The translations under genes and the position numbers were made by a program. From Apteryx mantelli (lineage: Eukaryota; Chordata; Aves; Apterygiformes; Apterygidae), in NCBI RefSeq assembly GCF_036417845.1, contig NC_089979.1, forward strand, positions 119,135,415-119,199,414: DNA of 64,000 nucleotides, written 5' to 3'. Every line of letters starts with the position of its first letter. Position 1 is the first letter of the stretch. Below the pieces are notes generated by a model. It was not told the DNA's origin, did no database searches, and saw nothing but the letters and a program-made list of their open reading frames with translations. Positions 15,673 through 25,800 of the stretch are shown piece by piece.

Positions 15673-15790
15673 TCACCATCCCCCTCACCCTCCTGTCCCA
15701 CCACCATCCCCATCACCTCCCAGCCCACCACCATCCTCATCACCCCATCTCCCACCACCATTCCCATCACCCCCCGCCACTCTCCCCACC
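15673..15790 (+). repeat. C-rich CACC/CATC simple repeat, strand-asymmetric
   Basis: The tract is built from degenerate units such as CACCACCATCCC and CATCACC. G is almost absent from the plus strand over about 100 bases. It abuts the 5' edge of the CCK CpG island, about 0.8 kb upstream of the likely transcription start. The His/Pro-rich open frames crossing it are a by-product of the repeat. Such homopyrimidine-biased tracts can form unusual structures, but only the composition is seen here. Confidence 0.85.
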
Positions 15791-15881
15791 AAGGCTAGGC
15801 CACAACACCCGTCTCAGGCCAGCAGTGCTCCAGGCTGGGCTGGCGATGCCAGCGGCTGCACTCCCTGCTCCCCGTGGCCCA

Positions 15882-15918
15882 GGGGGGCAGGTCTGGGTGG
15901 GGACGGGGCCTGGGGGGC
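15882..15918 (+). other. Potential G-quadruplex, plus strand
   Basis: There are four or more runs of at least three G within 37 bases, separated by loops of one to six bases. It lies at the upstream part of the CpG island. This is a motif match only; folding is not shown. Confidence 0.55.
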
Positions 15919-16112
15919 GAAGGCTGCCCCGAGAGGCGAGGGAGGCACCGCGGCCCTTCCCGGCCCCCCGAGGCTGAGCGGGGCGGAGGCGGACTGGGTG
16001 TCCCAGTGCCCGGCGCCCTGCTGCCGCGGGGCTGCGCCGCCTCCTGCGACTTTGCCCCGCTCCCGCACGGCGGGGGCGGCGCGGGGGCGCCGCCTGCAGG
16101 CCGCCGCGGGGC

Positions 16113-16148
16113 AGCACTGCCGGCGGCGCCAGCACTGCCGGCGGCGCC
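16113..16148. repeat. Tandem 18-bp duplication in the CpG island
   Basis: The 18-base unit AGCACTGCCGGCGGCGCC occurs twice head to tail at 16113-16130 and 16131-16148. The copies are identical, which suggests a recent duplication or strong conversion. It lies about 0.37 kb upstream of the likely CCK transcription start. Confidence 0.85.
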
Positions 16149-16193
16149 CTGCAGCCCCCCGGGCGGTTTCCTCGCCCTCCCCCGCAGCCGGCA

Positions 16194-16220
16194 GGGAGGG
16201 AGCGGGGAGGGGACGGGGGG
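16194..16220 (+). other. Potential G-quadruplex in the CCK proximal promoter
   Basis: Five runs of three to six G occur in 27 bases with loops of one to three bases. This is a compact G4 match about 0.3 kb upstream of the likely start site. It is a sequence prediction only. Confidence 0.6.
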
Positions 16221-16454
16221 TCCCTTCGGTCAGGTGCATTTTCTAAACGTCCCGCCGCTTTCCAGGCCCGCGGTGGCAGCTTCACCTCAGCGAGGGCGGG
16301 AAGCCCCACGCGCCCAGTCGGGCCAGGTAAAGCCCGGCGGACGGCCGTTGCCGTTGCCCCCGCCGCCGCGCAACGGCGCCAACTGCCACCGGGGGGAGGG
16401 GGCGCCCCGCTCCCCCGGCGGCGAGGCCCGGCCCGGCCCGGGGCGGCGGCGGGC

Positions 16455-16461
16455 TGCGTCA
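16455..16461 (+). promoter_or_regulatory. CRE/TRE-like element of the CCK promoter
   Basis: The word TGCGTCA sits in CTGCGTCAGAG, about 30 bases upstream of the TATA-like box. Mammalian CCK promoters are known to carry a combined cAMP/phorbol-ester response element, bound by CREB/AP-1 factors, just upstream of the TATA box, with GC boxes further upstream. The same order is seen here, with GGGGCGG at about 16440. Function is inferred from sequence and position. Confidence 0.7.
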
Positions 16462-16489
16462 GAGCTGTGCAAACAGCCGCCGCCGCCGC

Positions 16490-16497
16490 TATTTAAG
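16490..16497 (+). promoter_or_regulatory. TATA-like box of CCK
   Basis: TATTTAAG is the only AT-rich octamer within a long GC-rich stretch. It lies 92 bases upstream of the exon 1 donor. It predicts a start site near 16515-16525, giving a first exon of about 65-75 bases. Confidence 0.75.
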
Positions 16498-16519
16498 GGC
16501 CGGCGGCAGAGGCGGCGCG

Positions 16520-16588
16520 GACTGCCGAGTCTGGGCGCACACGGCCTCGCTCCCTCGGGTCTGGCCTCGGCCGCGGCGCAGCGGGCAG
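16520..16588 (+). other. CCK: CCK exon 1, 5'UTR (start approximate)
   Basis: The exon is non-coding and contains no ATG. It ends at GCGGGCAG with the donor GTAGGA at 16589. The start is estimated from the TATA-like box, so it is uncertain by about ten bases. CCK genes normally have a short untranslated first exon and begin translation in exon 2. That fits here, because exon 2 adds only two bases before the ATG. Confidence 0.65.
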
Positions 16589-17829
16589 GTAGGAGCGCCG
16601 CCCCCCCCCCCCCCCCCCTCCGGGCGCCGACGTTGGGGTGGCGGGCGCGAAAGCGGGTTTTCCCCGACCTCACTCGGGCAGCGGCTCTGAGGAAATCCCC
16701 AAGCCGGCTTGGCGAGGAGAGGGATTCGGGTCCCGGGTGGTGGCAACGGGGTGGAGAGGATTTAAACCGCTTTTTAGCTGGAGTGGCACTTGGACATTTT
16801 TTCATTCGTCTGCCACCCTACCAGAAGGTCGTGTTTTACGCATTGCAAGTGTTTTCGTTCTGATGCGTGTGGTGGGTAAAGGAACTTCGTTCTCCCTTCT
16901 TTTAAAATTATAAGATTATTATTCAGCATGCTGTTCAAAAACTTAAATGATTCACAAACTTCTATGCAGGTAATTCATGTTTATGTATAAATGAACAGTA
17001 ATCTTACAGTGTTAAATACTAGGTACTTTGTTTCTTCTATTAACTGAGAGTAATTTTTATGTTTCCGGAAGAAAAACCTATTTTAGCTTATATAATCAAA
17101 TAATCTAGTGAAATGACATCGTTTTTTCTAATATTTGTTTCTTTAAGGAAGCAGCAAAAAAAATTCACTGCTCTTGAATTCTCTGTCTTACATCAAGAAG
17201 AATATTGTTACACTGCACGTTATTTCTTATTCCTGAACAGCTTTTACCACCTCAACTGTTAGAGCAAATGCCTGGGGGCTTGACAGATTTTGTTGTTTCC
17301 TCCCATGGGAGCTCGCATGGCAAGATAAAGCCTCTTGAACGCTGAAGTTCAAGCTGAAGAAGGGTTGCTTGGAGTAAAGACTCTTTGTAAAACTTCTCAA
17401 AATTGAGTATTTGCAGTAACAGCAGATTTTAACACAACAGCAAAATACTGGTGTGTTCTCATCCTGGGATTTTCCTCAGAGCTGGATATGTCTCTCTTAT
17501 GTTTTAGGGAACTGCAGCTTCCAAAAAAAAAAAAAGCAAATAAGACTTCAGTAGATCAAGGAGACATAACATATAGCACAGTGAATTGTTTTTATCCCTT
17601 TCTGTGTTACCTAACAGCCCTCAGATGTCTGCCTCTTTCCCAGGGATACTTAACTATTTATGTACGTTTTCCACCTTAACACTTATCCCACAGTTATCCT
17701 CCTTAAAAAAAACAAACAAAAAAACCCAGTTTGCTCAGAAGCCATCTCCTCCAAAGAATGATGAAGGTGAGGGTAACATAAAACGTAGCAAATGCGGTCA
17801 TTCTAACCCTTGGTGCCTTTTCTCTCCAG
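16589..17829 (+). other. CCK: CCK intron 1
   Basis: The intron runs from donor GTAGGA to acceptor CTTTTCTCTCCAG. It begins GC-rich, with an 18-base C run at 16601-16618, and becomes AT-rich after about 16.9 kb. A plus-strand open frame enters from 17586 in the same register as the CCK start. The acceptor and the known gene structure show that this upstream part is intron. No other gene is seen. Confidence 0.8.
16601..16618 (+). repeat. C18 homopolymer at the start of CCK intron 1
   Basis: There are eighteen consecutive C beginning 13 bases into intron 1. It is likely to vary in length and to be error-prone in sequencing. In RNA it would be a poly(C) tract. Confidence 0.9.
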
Positions 17830-18087
17830 CAATGTACAGCGGTATATGCATCTGCGTGTTCCTTGCTGTGCTCTCGGCGAGCGCTTTTGGACAGCAGGCT
17901 GCGGGCTCGCACGATGGGAATCCACCGGCTGCTGCACTTGAGCAGAGCTTGACAGAGCATCACCGGCATGTCCGCGTCCCTTCGTCCGCTGGCCCGCTGA
18001 AACCTGCCCCGCGGCTGGATGGAAGCATCGACCAAAGAGCTAACATTGGCGCTTTGTTGGCCAAGTATCTCCAGCAAGCCAGAAAAG
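17830..18087 (+). CDS. CCK: CCK exon 2: start codon, signal peptide and most of the propeptide
   Basis: The acceptor TCTCTCCAG ends at 17829, and only two 5'UTR bases (CA) precede the ATG at 17832. The exon encodes 85 full codons plus the first base of a Gly codon, and ends at AGAAAAG before donor GTACTG. The signal peptide has a hydrophobic core ([10 protein letters not shown]). The conserved propeptide segments [20 protein letters not shown] and ARK lie at its end, just upstream of the mature region. Confidence 0.95.
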
Positions 18088-21000
18088 GTACTGGTAATAG
18101 CCTGCTTCCTGTGCTGCTTCTGTGTCAGTGGAGTTTTCTTCAGAGATACCTAGATGTTAAGGAATCCCGTCATCACCTAGCATGAATTACTACAGAAGAT
18201 AGGATGTAGATTTTGCCCAGTTGTTCCTGAAGTAGAGAGTGTTCACCTTCTCTGTTGTTGTAAAACTCTGCCAAAAAGATTTGTATGTAGCATCCACTGA
18301 CTGAGAGCTGGGTACAGGTAACAGGAAAATTTAACCTACCTGTCAGGTTCTTTTTTTTTTGCTTATTATTTTCACAGCCTTATAATTATTTTACTATGTT
18401 TTGCATCATATTTTATCTCACCCAAAATCTAGTAATTGCATTTTCTTGAAACTTTTTCATTTAATTAACCTCCCTCCCTTTTTTAAGTTAGGAGAGTGGG
18501 AAAGCCTTTTTTGTGACTAAATACAGACCAAATGGCTAATCTTATCTCAGCTAGAAATATCCACAGCAGGGAAATCTTCTGAGTGTTGGACCTTCCATGT
18601 AGGTGTTCCCAGGGGGAAGTTGCAAAAGTGTGCAAGCTTTTGAAAGATCAGAACCTGCATTCATGAACATGGTGCTAAAAGCAGTGGTAAATAAAAGCGT
18701 GTTGCTTCAAAATGTGTCAATTCCTATTAGGTTTTGAGTCCCAGGCAGCCTTGGAGTACAACAGAATCTTGCAATTACTTTAAAATCTCCACAGCCCTGC
18801 ATTTGTAACAGGGGCATGAAGCACAGATAAGAACAGTGGAATTTGAGGGCTTGATTTTTACCAGGTGATATATTAGTTATTTAAGGAAGAAACTAACTAG
18901 CCAGGGAAAGAATAAAGCTGTATAATAAGTATGTATTTTACATGCACACAAACATACGCTGTCTGTGCTATCAGTAGAGATGATGGATCAAAACTGTTGC
19001 ATATAGTTCCCCATTGAAACTCCCCCAAAAAAGACATTTTCCCTTTTGAAGCATCTGATCTGTGCATTGCTTTGTATCTGAATAGAGTAGCAATGTCAGC
19101 AACATATTTGCTGTGGACTCCACAGGAGAAAGATGGCTGCCAACCTCAGCAAAAGCCACCACACCACTTGTGGAGCTGCACAAATCTTGTTTACTTGCTG
19201 TAGCTTCAGTCTGGTCTATCTCTGGTGTTGCAGGGAAAAAGGACATGTTAGAAGCATAGAGGGCTGAAGGGAGAGGCAGTAATTATGATGACCTGGACAT
19301 ATGGACATTGTATCCATATGGACACAGTTACTTCACTTGCAGACCCAGACTGTGTTTAGGATGAAGTTCCCTTTATATAAGGAATAGCTTTCTCCTCTCC
19401 TGTCTCTCCCCATTACCTTGTGCAGTTCATTTCATCCTCCCCTCCTGGTAGCCTCAGTGCTGATCTCTGCGCTAGGCAGAATCCCTTTCTTATTTTTGGA
19501 GGAGGTCTGCAGTTAAGAGATGTCGCATGCATTTTATACTTATGTATGCTGACATACGCACTCATTTATATACATAGAGCATGATCAAATTAGAAACAAC
19601 TGAAAAAGAATCACTGTATTCTGAGAGACTTCATCTCATGTTAGCAATTCTCCCCATGTCTGTAAGGAACTCATTTTAGCAGTTCACCTCTCCTAATGGA
19701 AAGGCAATTCAGATACAAAGTTCTACAATTTGGTGCTATAGTTAAAGGTATTACTGAAAAAGAATATTATTACAGGAGTCTGCAAAGCAGAATCTTCATC
19801 ACCTTTTTCTCCAGCGTATTCATTGTCACCCACCTACATGGAAATTGAACTCACTGTTCTAGTTTATGTTGGCCTCTTAAATTTCTGGCTAACATTTCCA
19901 AATAGCTTAGACAGATGAAGTGAAAAAAACATTTTGGATTAAAGCCATATTTTTCTAAGTGTTATATAAGGGAGAATTTCTTGCATTCATGTTTGTAGAT
20001 ATATATAATTAACCCTACAAAGATACTGTTAGCAAATGATGGGATTCTTGTGACACTGCTAAGCTAGTTGGACTCTGACTTGCAAATAAACTTGCTAGTA
20101 GAGAAAAGACAAGATTCACAGGGACAAAGCAGTATATATTTAACTTATAACAATGCATGTAGTGTCCTGTCAACTGTGTTACAATCAAAACATTGTTATG
20201 TTCCCATTTAGCACAAAGCTTCTGGGTAACACTTTAGAAATCTCTACAAGACCTGTCTGCTATATTAGTCACTTTTGACCCCCTGTCCAAATCACAATAC
20301 ACACTAGAAAATTTCATTGAGGGGAAAAGAGAGAGCATTTGCTAGTGTTTGTAGTTATCAGTGATGGCATTTGCCTTTGTGATTAATAGAAAGGCTCATT
20401 TTGGCCAATATTTCCAGTGATAACAGTGAGAGAGTTAAATTCTCTCAGGACATTAAGGCTATATGGCAGCATCTTTGCCCAACTGCTACAATTTTGAAGC
20501 TGTTTGTTGTATATTGATTCTGCTGTATCCACAGGCCATCTTCAGTGATTTGAGGAAAGGTAATTAAGGTTAAGAAATTCATTTCACTGTGTATGACCCC
20601 TAGCTTTCAATTAACTTCATCTGCAGGCTTTACAGCATGAATCTGGCACTGTGTAGATGAGACATAGTAGCTGTCAAGTCAGCAATGCACACATTTCTTA
20701 TCTTCTAAGGAGCCCTTGCCAAGCCAGACCATAATGGCACCAGGGGAGCCATTATAGCCCACAGATCACTGCAGGTTCAGAAGTCTCTTAAATACCAACA
20801 TCTGAGTGATGATTTTGCTCTGTGCTAGCATGGCCCATTATAGTGCCAAGAAACCATTCTCATCAACTTTAATTATGTATTTTAAATTTTGTATGTGAAT
20901 TTCCTGGATTTTGAAGGTTTAATGGTAGACAAATAGTCTTTTGTAGAGATAATTTTTTCTTTTTTTCTAATATCTAAAACATTGCAGTTTCAGTTTTATG

Positions 21001-22567
21001 CCACTTTTTACTCTCCTATCCCTCTGCAGCCACTAAGAAAGCAATGTGGGTTGTTAGTGTGGGGGGGGTGTGTTTTTTGTTTTTTTTTTTTTAATGAATT
21101 ATCTTCATTAGAGATCATTGAGCTTTTATATTTCAAGGTTTTTGTCCTGAAGAGTCAGCAAAGACTCCTTCAAAACACAAGAAACTGTAAGCAAGACAAT
21201 CGTGTGGATTTGGATTTGTGGCCTTTGACCTGGGCTTTTTTTTTCTTTTTGATTAGTTTAAGTACCTCTCAAACCTTGGTCTGAATTAAATATTATTAAT
21301 TTGTTGAACCTGTTCTTCTTCCTCACTCATGGCTTAAGCTCATCTTAACTGTTGGCATATGTTAATTTTGGCAGTTTTCTGGGAGCACAGAGAAAAGTAA
21401 CTCTTCCTCCCCCCCCCCCCATTTTTAGTTATGTAATACGATGATATCAAGATAGAGCACGACTTTTCTTTTCTGAAGTATAAATCCCCCTTGCAAATAA
21501 TTTGGGTCTTGCATTTCCCCTTGGTGCCCTAAACAAGGATAACAGACTAAGGCAAGATTAAAGATCAGCATCCAACACTACTGTGAGAGGAGTTACACAA
21601 CCTGTAGATAGGTAACGAAAATTTCACTGATATAGTAAGTCATATATGGGGATGTCTGTCAGCGCCAGCATCTCTGGCTGTAAATTCCAGCTGCAACCTT
21701 CTCAGTTTCAAGACTGTTCCCACTTCTCTGCAAAATCTGGGATTCATAGCTACCCCACTTGTACTAAAGTTGCCTTATATGAGTTCCTGTGCTTCTATTC
21801 ACTGCTCTTCAGGCAAAACAGGACTATGTGGAGGAGTCCTGACTCAGGCCTGAGTCTGCTCTCAAGCAAAGTTATTTTCACTCTGGAACATCCCTCCCAT
21901 TACCAGCAAATAGGGGTGTGATCTTGTAGCAAGAGTGAGAAAGTCCAGACTTCCTTCATCTTTCTAGCAAGGTAGCAGAGAGAAGGAAACAAGGAGAAGT
22001 GCACCCACATGCCTTCCAACAGCCTGGAGCAGACAGGGAGACAGTGATCCCCTCCAGGGAGCTGTAGAGAAGACCAGCGGTGCAGCTCCTGCCACTACTC
22101 TCTTTACTACCCCAGGGTGTTCCCTGCAGTAACAGAAGGGTGTTGCATGTTCATTGCACTGTTTTCAGTTCAGAAATGATATATGCCAGAAACAAATCTC
22201 TGCTTGGTCCATTTTCTGTTTCACATAAAGAAAACAATCACTTTCAGGACTTTTCTCATAACATTTCTATGACATTTTCCCCAGTGACATGACAGTAGTG
22301 TTACATGGTCTGTGCAAGTCAAGTGGTTTCAACTATTGCATGCCAACATCTGTAACATACAAAACAGATCAGAAAATGGATGAACCTGAACATGTCTAAT
22401 TATTCTGTCCTCTCCCCATCTCTTCTTTAGGTCCCACTGGAAGGATCTCAGTTATGGGAAACAGGGTACAGAGCATTGATCCTATGCACAGGATAAATGA
22501 CAGAGACTACATGGGCTGGATGGATTTTGGACGCCGCAGTGCTGAAGAATATGAGTACTCCTCCTAA
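17832..22567 (+). CDS. CCK: Cholecystokinin prepro-hormone (spliced CDS, two coding exons)
   Basis: The CDS joins 17832-18087 to 22431-22567 and gives 130 residues, the usual avian CCK length. CCK is a secreted gut and brain peptide. It acts on CCK1/CCK2 receptors to control gallbladder contraction, pancreatic secretion and satiety. Visible features are a signal peptide (about residues 1-20, [20 protein letters not shown]), a propeptide, and the hormone core DYMGWMDF. The core is followed by Gly (amide donor) and Arg-Arg, then the acidic flanking peptide [10 protein letters not shown] single Arg immediately before DYMGWMDF releases CCK-8, and the Arg in HRIND could release CCK-12. The Asp-Tyr pair is the expected tyrosine-sulfation site. 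The intron splits a Gly codon (G|GT). No frame lesion is present, so the gene looks intact. Confidence 0.97.
18088..22430 (+). other. CCK: CCK intron 2
   Basis: The intron is 4.34 kb, from donor GTACTG to acceptor TCTTCTTTAG, with phase 1. The sequence is AT-rich with T/G and C homopolymer patches (for example near 21061-21093 and 21409-21420). I see no embedded gene; open frames are below about 100 codons. Confidence 0.85.
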
Positions 22568-22862
22568 AGAACCGCAAACTATAGCAAGAAAAAAATCACA
22601 CTCATGTCTGTACAGAAGGAGAAAAATTAATTTGTTGTCCTCTTCAAATCAGTGTTTTAAAATATATTATGTACTTGATGTAAATTTGTCTGCAAGACTA
22701 TACAATGCAATATATACATATGCAGAATTTTCCAGAAAATGTTTTCATTCTTCTGTGGTTTCTCATACACTGGTATTATATTAAAATAATTTCACTTATC
22801 CCTTCTTGTCCTGCCACTGCACATTGCTGGGTGTCTTACAATAAAGAGAGGCAGGAAAATGC
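22431..22862 (+). other. CCK: CCK exon 3: mature peptide region, stop and 3'UTR
   Basis: Coding bases 22431-22567 encode 44 full residues after completing the split Gly codon, ending with TAA at 22565-22567. The exon carries the CCK-8 core, GRR and the flanking peptide. The 3'UTR is about 0.3 kb and ends after the AATAAA at 22840. The exact cleavage position is estimated. Confidence 0.9.
22840..22845 (+). terminator. CCK: CCK polyadenylation signal
   Basis: A canonical AATAAA lies 273 bases after the stop codon. A second AATAAA at 23200-23205 could give a longer 3'UTR, which would then include a Pumilio-like TGTAAATA at 22876-22883. The proximal site matches the short CCK 3'UTR typical of the family. 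Confidence 0.75.
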
Positions 22863-22869
22863 CTTCATT

Positions 22870-25800
22870 CTTCAATGTAAATATATTCCATGGGTTAAGT
22901 AGTCAGATGAATGAGCCCCTTTATAAAGAAATCTTGTAATAGTCACAGTAGTTGTGAAGTCTAAGGAGAACTTGTCCAAATATAAATACAGTAGCACAAT
23001 ATTGCCAGAGAAGGCCAACTGTCTTCATGGTAACCCCATTTGTAAAGGATTGAGCTACATACCAAACACACATGTTTGTAGTGAATAGTTAATAGCGTTA
23101 AAACTAAAAGAAGCGTAACAATATATTTCACCTTCTTAGCTTATTTATTTTATATTGTGAACTAAATGTGAAAATTCTGCTCACAGCTACGAATCATGGA
23201 ATAAATAGAACATTCCTTGCCTTGCGGTGAGTTGAACATTCCTTTGGGGAGGGGGTGAGGAGAACTTCATAAAAACAGCACAAGCTGATCTCAAGGGAGG
23301 GGGGAGGAGGCACTGGAGCAGGTTAATCGCAGGGTAGTCACAGGAAACAGTCGCTCCCAGGTCTCACAGAGGCAGCCTGGGTTAGCTGTCTCCCACCTGT
23401 GTGGGGGGAAGGAGGGCAACAGCCCTTTCCTGACAAAAAGAAAGGTAGAGAGCTCCACACTCACAGCTGGAGAGTTAATCTGTGCTTGTCCTCAGCCAGG
23501 GGCAAAGCCAGCAGATCCCTGGGGGACTCTGCCCATGAGCCCTCTTGCAGTTGCTCTTGCCTGCTGGAAGGCAGGCTGGAGAAGTTCTACGTGCACTCTC
23601 CTCCTTTACCCCAGCGAACGCCTCCCGCAGCCGCTGGGTCTGCTTCAGCAGCTGCTTCTCATGGCTAAGGAATTCCCTGGTTTGAAGCAAGGAGGTGATT
23701 TTGATTCACAGAATTTCTCCCAAATGTGTGAATTAATAAGAGGGGCTTAACATCTTCACATTCTGAAAAGCATGTGCTTGCCAAAGGAAAGAGATGAATA
23801 TCCCAGTAGCTATTTCTACAGCAGTTAATAGATAAAAAACAATGTACAGAAAATAATAGAAAACAACTAAACTAAACCAAAATTCTACCAAAACCAAGAA
23901 GTCCGGAAAACAAAACAGTTATGCCAACTGCTGAGTACAGCAAAAACAATCACAACATTTTGGGGAGTTGTTCCTAACACCAGCTGAGACGCTACCAGTA
24001 GACAGCATTGTAAAAATTTGCAATGCAACAGATGATACCTCAACAAATGGTAATAGGGAATTTTCTTTTTTAGTAATATCAAATCTCTCTTTTTGGGGCT
24101 CTCATATTGCAAAACTGGTGCAACTGCTTTTCTACAGGAACTTTTCTTCATCTCAAGCTCCTTCCAGTCAACCACTTTCCAAGCTGCTTATTCTGGCTTT
24201 TCTTAGTTCCTTTCCAAATATAATGAGCCTGTAAATACCTGAATGCTCTCCTTACTTTTGATTATTGCCCATGGGAGAACAGTCCAAAATGCCCATTTTT
24301 TTCCAACACTTTCAAACAGGAGATTAAAATCAATTAAATATTATTAAAAAAAAAAAGGAAAACACAAACTAATGCATACATTAAACATTTCCCACCAAAG
24401 TGGTGGTTTTTTTAAAAGCAGCTTGGGGGAAAACTAAGCTAGTATTTTACTTTTTTTTAACTTAATGACAGAAGTGCTTAAGCAACCCTAAAAAATGTTT
24501 CTATCCCTGGTCTATTTTTTTTAAGAATGTATTATGGGGGGGGTTATAAATCTCAGGTTATTACTGGAAAATGTCAACATTAGAAAAAAAAAACTGTGGT
24601 TTTATTCTCCCTCTCATTTCCTGCAGGCGGTGAAGTAGAGTGGCAAAGGCAGTAACACAACTTTTCCTCCCGTTCGTCTCTCCTGAAAGTCACCCAAGAT
24701 GCCCATGAACATGAAGGGTCCCGCGTGCAGCCGGCGGCTGTTTCGGGAGCTTTTGCAAGCCCCTTCCGCCACGACAGGGATCTCTCCGTTTCCGCCGCAC
24801 GCACAAACCTTGCTTCATCACCATGCTGCGCACGAGGCTCTTGGGTAAGAAAAGCCCCACGGCCCCATCCTCGGCGGTGCAAAACTCACTCCTGCCACAG
24901 GGGTGAAGGCCGGGTCCCTGGAGCAGCTTGCGAGATGTCACTGCCTGGAAGTTAGCAGATTTGGGCCTTTCTGTACCCCAACAGGTAAATCACTTCCCAG
25001 GTCCCTTTCCCAGGTACAAAATAACACCCCCCCACCCCTGCCAAGCATCCACCAACGTTGCTTTTGACCAAATGTTTGCTCATTTTAAATCTTGAAAATG
25101 GCAATTTTGGAAGAAAATGTTTTTTCGTGAAAGCTGCTTTCTTCCTATCATGTCATGGCAAGCAAAGCTTGTCTGGTTTTGAAAGTGATTAAGACAGAGT
25201 GCTATTTTCTTTACCAACCTACTGACAGTGTGACATTTGCATGTAATCACATTTGCTGTGTTTCCTGGATGCTGGAGAGCTTCAGACACAACCTGGTCTA
25301 TATATATATATTTTTTTTCAGCCACTGTGCATGCCACTTTTAATATTTAAGCTGTGCCAGTGCTGTAAAATAGGCAAAGGGAATAAAGGAACTTGTAGTG
25401 ATTCACCCAGAAACCAAAGGAGGATTTAAAACATACTGAATTTAATAGCTTGTTACTTATTAGAGTCTTCCTAAGAGACTATGATAAAAACCACTACTTC
25501 TCTTTCACCGAATTAACCCAAATTAGTCTGTATGATCAAAACAGGCCTCACACTATTTGTTCTGCTAAGAAAGCCAAATACCTCAGTGAATGCATGCCGT
25601 GAAATGAGTGGGACTCCCTGAAGCTGTGGAAATACAGCATTTATGAGTGCTGTGATGTACCTACATTCCCATGTTGTAGCCTCCCTCCATGGATCAGCGA
25701 GGCTCATTCACAGCCCACACGTGTATTAGCAGCAAGGCAGAGCTGTATTATATCCCCATAAGAGAGAGTCATCACCACCTGAAACGCTGGGATTAGGATT

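Larger units (their letters stand above)
15850..16750. promoter_or_regulatory. CpG island spanning the CCK promoter and first exon
   Basis: GC content rises sharply, with dense CpG dinucleotides, GGGCGG-type GC boxes and CCGCCG runs, compared with the AT-rich flanks. The island contains the CRE/TRE-like site, the TATA-like box and the CCK 5'UTR exon. Its position and the CCK gene downstream support a promoter role. Long open frames in several registers here, up to about 330 codons, come from the low stop-codon density of GC-rich DNA and are not annotated as genes. The edges are judged by eye. Confidence 0.85.

Noticed and set aside
15524-16863. Overlapping open frames of 240, 329, 180 and 172 codons on both strands
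   Set aside because: They lie in the CpG island and the C-rich repeat, where stop codons are rare. Their translations are low-complexity Pro/Gly/Ala/Arg/His, and they overlap the CCK promoter and 5'UTR.
17586-17831. In-frame upstream extension of the CCK open frame (82 extra codons)
   Set aside because: A good acceptor (TCTCTCCAG) sits two bases before the ATG that starts a proper signal peptide. The upstream part is intronic and lacks secretory features.
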